In this document: positions 31,177 through 34,950 of the stretch, one piece after another | How the letters are laid out: every line of letters begins with the position of its first letter | How positions within the stretch are numbered: position 1 is the stretch's first letter | Assembly (NCBI GenBank): GCA_003166375.1 | Contig: PMVZ01000242.1 | Span: 36,622-71,571 of the forward strand | Source of the DNA: Acidimicrobiaceae bacterium | GTDB taxonomy: Bacteria > Actinomycetota > Acidimicrobiia > Acidimicrobiales > Bog-793 | Length of the DNA: 34,950 nucleotides | Reading direction: 5' to 3' | The notes under the pieces: generated by a model | Database searches by the model: none | What the model was told of the DNA's origin: nothing | What the model saw: the letters and a program-made list of their open reading frames with translations, nothing else | Program-made: the position numbers and the translations under genes

Positions 31177-31715
31177 CCAGGCTCGGCGGCCGAGGCGGGC
31201 CCTTCGTCGTCCCGGTGGCCGTGTTGCGCAAGCATCCAGGCACGCGGCGCCGGCTGCAGGTCTCCGGTCCGATCGCCGATCTCGATGTGAGCAGCTCCCG
31301 GGTGAAGGCGGGTTCCGCGGTCGATCTGGACGTGGTGCTCGAGTCCGTGCTCGGTGGCGTGGTCGTCACGGGCGCCGTCTCGGCCAGCTGGGAGGGCGAG
31401 TGCCGCCGGTGCCTCGAGACCGCCACCGGCCGCCTCGTCGCCCGGGTTCGCGAGGTCTACACCGACCACGCGGACTCCGAGATCGAGTACGCGATGACCG
31501 ACGACTGGCTCGACCTTGAGCCCCTTGCTCACGATGCCTGTATCCTCGAGCTGCCGCTCGCGCCGCTCTGTGGGCCCGATTGCCTCGGGCTCTGCCCCGA
31601 GTGCGGCGTGAACCGTAACCACGAGACCTGCATCTGCATGGAGAAGACCGACCCGCGGTGGGCCGGTCTTGCCGGGCTTGGTGCGCTCGACGCGATACCC
31701 GAGTGGAGAAAGTGA
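31173..31715 (+). CDS. YceD/DUF177 family protein
   Basis: This 180-aa protein is of the DUF177 (YceD) family, commonly found upstream of rpmF, as here, and implicated in 23S rRNA accumulation in other bacteria. The core shows [19 protein letters not shown] with a CxxC pair, the acidic region [20 protein letters not shown], and the C-terminal [28 protein letters not shown]. That gives several more cysteines likely to bind zinc, the actinobacterial/cyanobacterial YceD form. GTG 31173 overlaps the previous stop (GTGA). The rpmF start follows its stop by 2 bp. Confidence 0.93.
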   Translation: MTRLGGRGGPFVVPVAVLRKHPGTRRRLQVSGPIADLDVSSSRVKAGSAVDLDVVLESVLGGVVVTGAVSASWEGECRRCLETATGRLVARVREVYTDHADSEIEYAMTDDWLDLEPLAHDACILELPLAPLCGPDCLGLCPECGVNRNHETCICMEKTDPRWAGLAGLGALDAIPEWRK

Positions 31716-31717
31716 CG

Positions 31718-31897
31718 ATGGCAGTCCCCAAGAAGAAGACCTCGAAGTCGAAGAGTCGAAGCCGGCGAGCGTCGGCCTGGACGCTGGAGGCGCCTTCGCG
31801 CAGCCTCTGCCCCCAGTGCAACCGGGCGAAGTTGCCGCACGTCGTTTGCCCGCACTGCGGGTGGTACAAGGGTCGCCAGGCGGTCGAGGTCAACTGA
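31718..31897 (+). CDS. rpmF: 50S ribosomal protein L32 (zinc ribbon form)
   Basis: This 59-aa L32 begins [19 protein letters not shown]4 zinc ribbon has Cys31/34 (LCPQC) and Cys44/47 (VCPHC) and ends in [15 protein letters not shown] 31718 has GGAG about 10 nt upstream. It lies between yceD and plsX, the usual order. plsX starts 6 bp after its stop. Confidence 0.97.
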   Translation: MAVPKKKTSKSKSRSRRASAWTLEAPSRSLCPQCNRAKLPHVVCPHCGWYKGRQAVEVN

Positions 31898-31902
31898 CCG
31901 TC

Positions 31903-32925
31903 GTGGCGCCGACCACCAAAGCGGGTGCCGCGCCGCCACCTGTCGCCCTGCTGCCCGTCGCCGTCGACGCGATGGGCGGGGACCGCGCCCCGGCCGAGAT
32001 CGTTGCCGGAGCCCGGCGCGCTTTTGAGGAGCTCGGGATCCCCATCGTGCTCGTCGGTCCGACCGACGGCTCGCTCGGCGACACAGGTGGGCTCGAGGTG
32101 CTGCCCGCATTCGAGGTCATAGCGATGAACGACGACCCCGCCCAGAGTGTGCGGACCAAGAAGGACTCGACGCTGGTGCGCGCTGCGGAGGCGGTGCGTG
32201 ACGGGCGGGCATCGGCAATGGTGAGCGCCGGCAACACCGGAGCCACCATGGCCAGTGCCCTGTTGCGCATGGGCCGGCTGCCGGGCGTGGCCCGCCCGGC
32301 GATCGCGGCGCTCATCCCTGCGGTAAGTGGGCGCCCGGCGGTTCTCGTAGATGCCGGTGCCAATGCCGACTGCCGCGCCGAATGGCTGGTCCAGTTCGCC
32401 CAGATGGGGTCAGCCTTCATGACCCGGCGGTTCGCCATCCTCGCCCCGAAGGTCGCGCTGTTGTCCATTGGGGAGGAGCCCACGAAAGGCAACCAGCTCA
32501 CCAAGGAGGCGCACGCGCTGTTGGCGGCCGGGGTAGGAGTTGACTTCGTGGGGAACGTGGAGGGCCGGGACCTGCTCGACGGCAACGTCGATGTGATCGT
32601 GACCGACGGCTTCACCGGAAATGTCGCGCTGAAGTCGCTCGAGGGGGCACTGCGGGCCCTGCTCGATGTTCTCGGCCGCGTGATCAGCACCTCTCCGGAG
32701 ACGCGTGCCGCGGGAAACGTGCTCGGTCCTGAGCTACTTGTCTACGCGCAACGCCTCGACCCGGAGGAGACCGGCGGGGCGATGTTGCTCGGCGTGGACG
32801 GCGTATGTGTCATCAGCCACGGGAGCTCGTCGGCGAGGGCGATCTTGAACGCAGTGCGCGTCGCCCACGAAGCGGCGACCGGCGACTTGGTGGGATCGTT
32901 ACGCGAGGCAGTTGCGAAGACCTGA
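31903..32925 (+). CDS. plsX: Acyl-ACP:phosphate acyltransferase PlsX
   Basis: This 340-aa peripheral membrane enzyme makes acyl-phosphate from acyl-ACP, the first step of phospholipid synthesis in the PlsX/PlsY pathway. The N-terminus contains VAVDAMGGDRAPAEIVAGA. Other matches are SVRTKKDSTLVRAAEAVRDG, VSAGNTGATMASALL, LVDAGANADC, LSIGEEPTKGNQL, FVGNVEGRDLLDG, VDVIVTDGFTGNVALKSLEG and the C-terminal GGAMLLGVDGVCVISHGSS. GTG 31903 is chosen because the longer frame overlaps rpmF. A short N-terminal extension rich in Ala and Pro precedes the conserved core. Confidence 0.96.
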   Translation: MAPTTKAGAAPPPVALLPVAVDAMGGDRAPAEIVAGARRAFEELGIPIVLVGPTDGSLGDTGGLEVLPAFEVIAMNDDPAQSVRTKKDSTLVRAAEAVRDGRASAMVSAGNTGATMASALLRMGRLPGVARPAIAALIPAVSGRPAVLVDAGANADCRAEWLVQFAQMGSAFMTRRFAILAPKVALLSIGEEPTKGNQLTKEAHALLAAGVGVDFVGNVEGRDLLDGNVDVIVTDGFTGNVALKSLEGALRALLDVLGRVISTSPETRAAGNVLGPELLVYAQRLDPEETGGAMLLGVDGVCVISHGSSSARAILNAVRVAHEAATGDLVGSLREAVAKT

Positions 32926-32942
32926 GCGAACGCCTCGCGGGG

Positions 32943-32948
32943 TACCTT
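32943..32948 (+). promoter_or_regulatory. TACCTT box ahead of acpP (possible leaderless start)
   Basis: TACCTT ends 6 nt before GTG 32955, which is in frame with acpP without a stop between. It could yield a leaderless mRNA and an ACP with 31 extra residues. Confidence 0.35.
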
Positions 32949-33013
32949 GCATCTGTGACGGCGACTGCGCCCTCGAGGGCGGTGGACGACGAGCGATGTT
33001 GCTCGGCAGGCTT

Positions 33014-33042
33014 TAACATTGTGCGAGAGCAATACGAAGGAG
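33014..33042 (+). promoter_or_regulatory. -10 box and ribosome site of acpP
   Basis: TAACAT (33014-33019) is a -10 candidate. AAGGAG (33037-33042) lies 5 nt before GTG 33048 and is the strongest Shine-Dalgarno sequence in the block. It decides the acpP start. Confidence 0.55.
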
Positions 33043-33047
33043 CCCAG

Positions 33048-33335
33048 GTGGCCGAGACGACCGGTGCGATCATGAGCCGCGGCGAGGTACTCGACCTCGT
33101 CCGATCCCAGCTCGCGGAGATCCTCGAGATGGACATCTCGGAGATCAGTGAGTCCTCTTCGTTCGCCGATGATCTCAACGCGGACTCGCTCGCGCTGATC
33201 GAGCTGGTCGAGGCGCTCGAGGAGGAGCTCAGTGACCGGTTGCCGGGCTTCCGCATCGACGACGAGGATCTCGAGGATCTTCGTACCGTCCGCGACGCCG
33301 TGGACTATGTGAGCGCGAAGGTCGAGGCGGCCTGA
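33048..33335 (+). CDS. acpP: Acyl carrier protein
   Basis: This 95-aa acidic carrier protein serves fatty-acid synthesis. The phosphopantetheine attachment site is Ser47 in FADDLNADSLALIELVEALEE, the canonical D-S-L with an acidic helix II after it. Helix I is EVLDLVRSQLAEILEM and helix III RIDDEDLEDLRTVRDAV. The start at GTG 33048 gives a head of about 10 residues, slightly longer than in E. coli. An upstream in-frame GTG 32955 with a TACCTT box could produce an extended form. The coaD gene in this block supplies the CoA from which the prosthetic arm is taken. Confidence 0.95.
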   Translation: MAETTGAIMSRGEVLDLVRSQLAEILEMDISEISESSSFADDLNADSLALIELVEALEEELSDRLPGFRIDDEDLEDLRTVRDAVDYVSAKVEAA

Positions 33336-34057
33336 GCAATCCCACGGGCGAGCCTCAGCCAAAGAGCGGGAAGCTGAGCCGAGCGCTTCGCGAGTACCCC
33401 GTCGAGGGTGACCTGCTGCATCAGGCGCTGTCTCACCGGTCGTACTGCGCCGAGTGGGGCGGCCGGCCTTCCAACGAGCGCCTCGAGCTGCTCGGCGATG
33501 CAGTCCTGGGCCTTGTCGTCGCTGACCACCTGTACAGGGCCTTTCCGGACCTGTCCGAAGGAGATCTCGCGCGGCTTCGGGCGTCGGTCGTCAGCACCGA
33601 GGCGCTGGCGCCGGTTGCCGCGGAGCTCGGCGTGGGCGAGGCGGTCCTCCTCGGCAAGGGAGAGGAGACTTCGGGCGGTCGCTCCAAGGACTCGATCCTC
33701 GCCGACTGCCTCGAGGCGATAATCGCTGCGGTCTACCTCTCCCTAGGGCTTGCGGCCGCCACCCGTCTTGTCGTCGGCCTGCTGGAGGACACGATCGAGG
33801 CCATCGCCGAGGGCAGGCTCGGCGACCCGAAGAACTGGCTGCAGGAGCTGGCCGCGCAGCTCAACTTCGACTTCCCGTCGTACACGGTGACCGACAAGGG
33901 CCCGGACCACGCCAAGGTGTTCTTCGCGGAGGTGACCGTGGGCGGGGAGATCCTGGGTCGTGGCACGGGTACCTCGAAGAAGATCGCCGAGCGTGTCGCT
34001 GCCACCGCCGCGCTCGAGATCATCGAGGCCCGGCAGGGCGACGACCCCGCCACATAA
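33332..34057 (+). CDS. rnc: Ribonuclease III, apparent CTG start
   Basis: This dsRNA endonuclease (241 aa from the proposed start) processes rRNA precursors and structured mRNA. The catalytic domain shows ALSHRSY and the signature NERLELLGDAVLG (about residues 48-60), then DLSEGDLARLRASVVS and SKDSILADCLEAIIAAVYLS. The C-terminal dsRNA-binding domain shows NWLQELAAQLNFDFPSYTV and SKKIAERVAATAAL. The frame contains no ATG, GTG or TTG between the stop at 33233 and GTG 33632, which lies inside the protein. The best start is CTG 33332, overlapping the acpP stop (CTGA) with GAAGG and GAGG just upstream. The mutM GTG follows the stop codon immediately. Confidence 0.9.
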   Translation: MSNPTGEPQPKSGKLSRALREYPVEGDLLHQALSHRSYCAEWGGRPSNERLELLGDAVLGLVVADHLYRAFPDLSEGDLARLRASVVSTEALAPVAAELGVGEAVLLGKGEETSGGRSKDSILADCLEAIIAAVYLSLGLAAATRLVVGLLEDTIEAIAEGRLGDPKNWLQELAAQLNFDFPSYTVTDKGPDHAKVFFAEVTVGGEILGRGTGTSKKIAERVAATAALEIIEARQGDDPAT

Positions 34058-34897
34058 GTGCCCGAGCTTCCCGAAGTCGAGACGGTTCGCCGCGGGCTCG
34101 AGGGCGTGGTTGTCGGGCGCCGGATCGTCGAGGTCAAAGTGCTCGGGCGCCGGACCGTGCGGCGCCAGGCGCCGGCCGATCTCACGACCCGTCTCGTGGG
34201 GCGAACGTTCACCGCAGCAGGCCGCCGTGGCAAATTCCTCCTGTTGTCGCTCGATGATGACGCTGTGCTTGTCGTCCATCTGCGCATGAGCGGTCAGCTG
34301 CTTCACCTGAGCGGCACGCAACGCCCGCCAATTGCCGCGCACACCCATGTGATGGTGGGGCTCGGGGACGGGACGGAGCTGCGTTTCGTCGATCCGAGGA
34401 CCTTCGGGGAGTGGTTCGTCTCGTCCGACGTCGACAGTCGCGGCGTCCCGTCCGAGCTTGCGCATCTCGGACGCGACCCGCTGCTGGAGGGACTCCCGAC
34501 CGCCTACCTAGTGGCCCACTTCGCCGGTCGCCGAGTCCGGCTCAAGGGCCTGCTCACCGATCAGCGGATCGTCGCCGGCATCGGGAGCATCTACGCCGAC
34601 GAGATCTGTTTTCGCGCGAAGCTCAGGCCTGACCGCTCCGGCGGCTCGTTGAACGCTGGCGAGGTCGCCTCTCTCGCCAAGTCCGCCCGGGCCGTGCTCC
34701 GCGAGGCCGTGGCGTCGCGAGGGTCGTCGTTACGGGACCTGCGTTACCGTGACCTCGCGGGCGATTTGGGGTCCTATCAGGAACGTCACGCTGTCTACGA
34801 CAGGGCGGGGGAGCTGTGCCGGCGCTGTGGGAGCCGGGTCGTGCGGCTCAAGATCGGTGCACGGTCCGCGTACTTGTGCGAAGGCTGCCAGCTCTGA
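34058..34897 (+). CDS. mutM: Formamidopyrimidine-DNA glycosylase
   Basis: This 279-aa bifunctional glycosylase/AP lyase removes 8-oxoguanine and formamidopyrimidines. MPELPEVETVRRGL has catalytic Pro2 and Glu3. Lys59 (GRRGKF), void-filling Met78 (HLRMSGQ) and Arg114 (DPRTFG) are present. The H2TH region is DQRIVAGIGSIYADEI, where Ser replaces the usual Asn of GIGNIY. The zinc finger has Cys254/257 and Cys274/277 with the conserved GARSAYLC loop. It follows rnc without a gap, as in many actinobacteria (rnc-mutM-smc). It is the canonical member of the pair; the divergent homologue lies at 9874. Confidence 0.95.
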   Translation: MPELPEVETVRRGLEGVVVGRRIVEVKVLGRRTVRRQAPADLTTRLVGRTFTAAGRRGKFLLLSLDDDAVLVVHLRMSGQLLHLSGTQRPPIAAHTHVMVGLGDGTELRFVDPRTFGEWFVSSDVDSRGVPSELAHLGRDPLLEGLPTAYLVAHFAGRRVRLKGLLTDQRIVAGIGSIYADEICFRAKLRPDRSGGSLNAGEVASLAKSARAVLREAVASRGSSLRDLRYRDLAGDLGSYQERHAVYDRAGELCRRCGSRVVRLKIGARSAYLCEGCQL

Positions 34898-34910
34898 GGG
34901 CTGGGCGGCG

Positions 34911-34950
34911 GTGACGAGCCGAGGTGTTCGGCCAATCCCCGGGGTCCCGC
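34911..34950 (+). CDS. Possible start of the next gene, cut by the window edge
   Basis: A GTG at 34911 has GAGGG about 10 nt upstream and stays open to the end, giving 13 codons (MTSRGVRPIPGVP). This is too short to identify. In related genomes smc or an acylphosphatase gene often follows mutM. Confidence 0.2.
   Translation, partial: MTSRGVRPIPGVP

Noticed and set aside
31669-31902. Longer plsX frame overlapping rpmF
   Set aside because: It reads through rpmF in another frame. L32 is complete and the PlsX core begins after GTG 31903.

Overview
The window is GC-rich, densely coded bacterial DNA from an actinobacterium. I infer a member of the Acidimicrobiia or a nearby lineage. The evidence is an SUF operon with a Rieske ferredoxin between sufD and sufC, the gene order coaD - SepIVA-like - yceD - rpmF - plsX - acpP - rnc - mutM, a GTP-type PEP carboxykinase, and many GTG/TTG starts. 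This is chromosomal core and near-core sequence. I see no rRNA, convincing tRNA, CRISPR array, transposase or phage gene. No gene-free stretch exceeds 300 bases. The largest gaps are 20106-20276, 4059-4215 and 11970-12115.

Layout. 1-2787 (minus): a quinone-oxidoreductase-like gene, then a MarR regulator and a drug-efflux-type MFS pump that runs off the left edge; a long palindrome lies over the marR promoter. 2862-5637: a secreted NlpC/P60 peptidoglycan hydrolase and fumarase fumC diverge from a promoter region holding two families of short repeats. 5717-11969: an eIF2B-like protein, an MFS transporter, a three-gene unit (dienelactone hydrolase, DUF885 metallopeptidase-like, divergent Fpg-like protein), a methyltransferase and a small hypothetical protein. 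12116-13775: an RmlC-like epimerase and a membrane protein with a RodZ-type C-terminal domain.

13901-18292 is the SUF Fe-S assembly operon: sufB, a small four-cysteine protein, sufD, a Rieske ferredoxin and sufC. sufS, sufU and sufR are absent from the window. 18372-20105: a RAM-domain-only Lrp-type protein diverges from an MFS transporter. 20277-22001: a cassette of a tiny Tat-signal protein, a short DUF4331 protein and a His-rich hypothetical protein. 22023-24892: pckG and thiL diverge. fumC and pckG both belong to C4/gluconeogenic metabolism but are not adjacent.

24951-34897 is a conserved housekeeping block. rpmB diverges from a DAK2/FakA-type kinase gene, which overlaps recG. rsmD, coaD, a SepIVA-like septal coiled-coil protein, yceD, rpmF, plsX, acpP, rnc and mutM follow. 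It links ribosomal proteins, phospholipid and fatty-acid synthesis, CoA synthesis, RNA processing and DNA repair, and many of its genes overlap stop-to-start.

Two window-wide signals stand out. At least a dozen transcription-unit heads carry a TAnnnT box 6-9 nt before the start codon, suggesting leaderless mRNAs. rnc has no in-frame ATG, GTG or TTG ahead of its catalytic signature and probably starts at a CTG overlapping the acpP stop.
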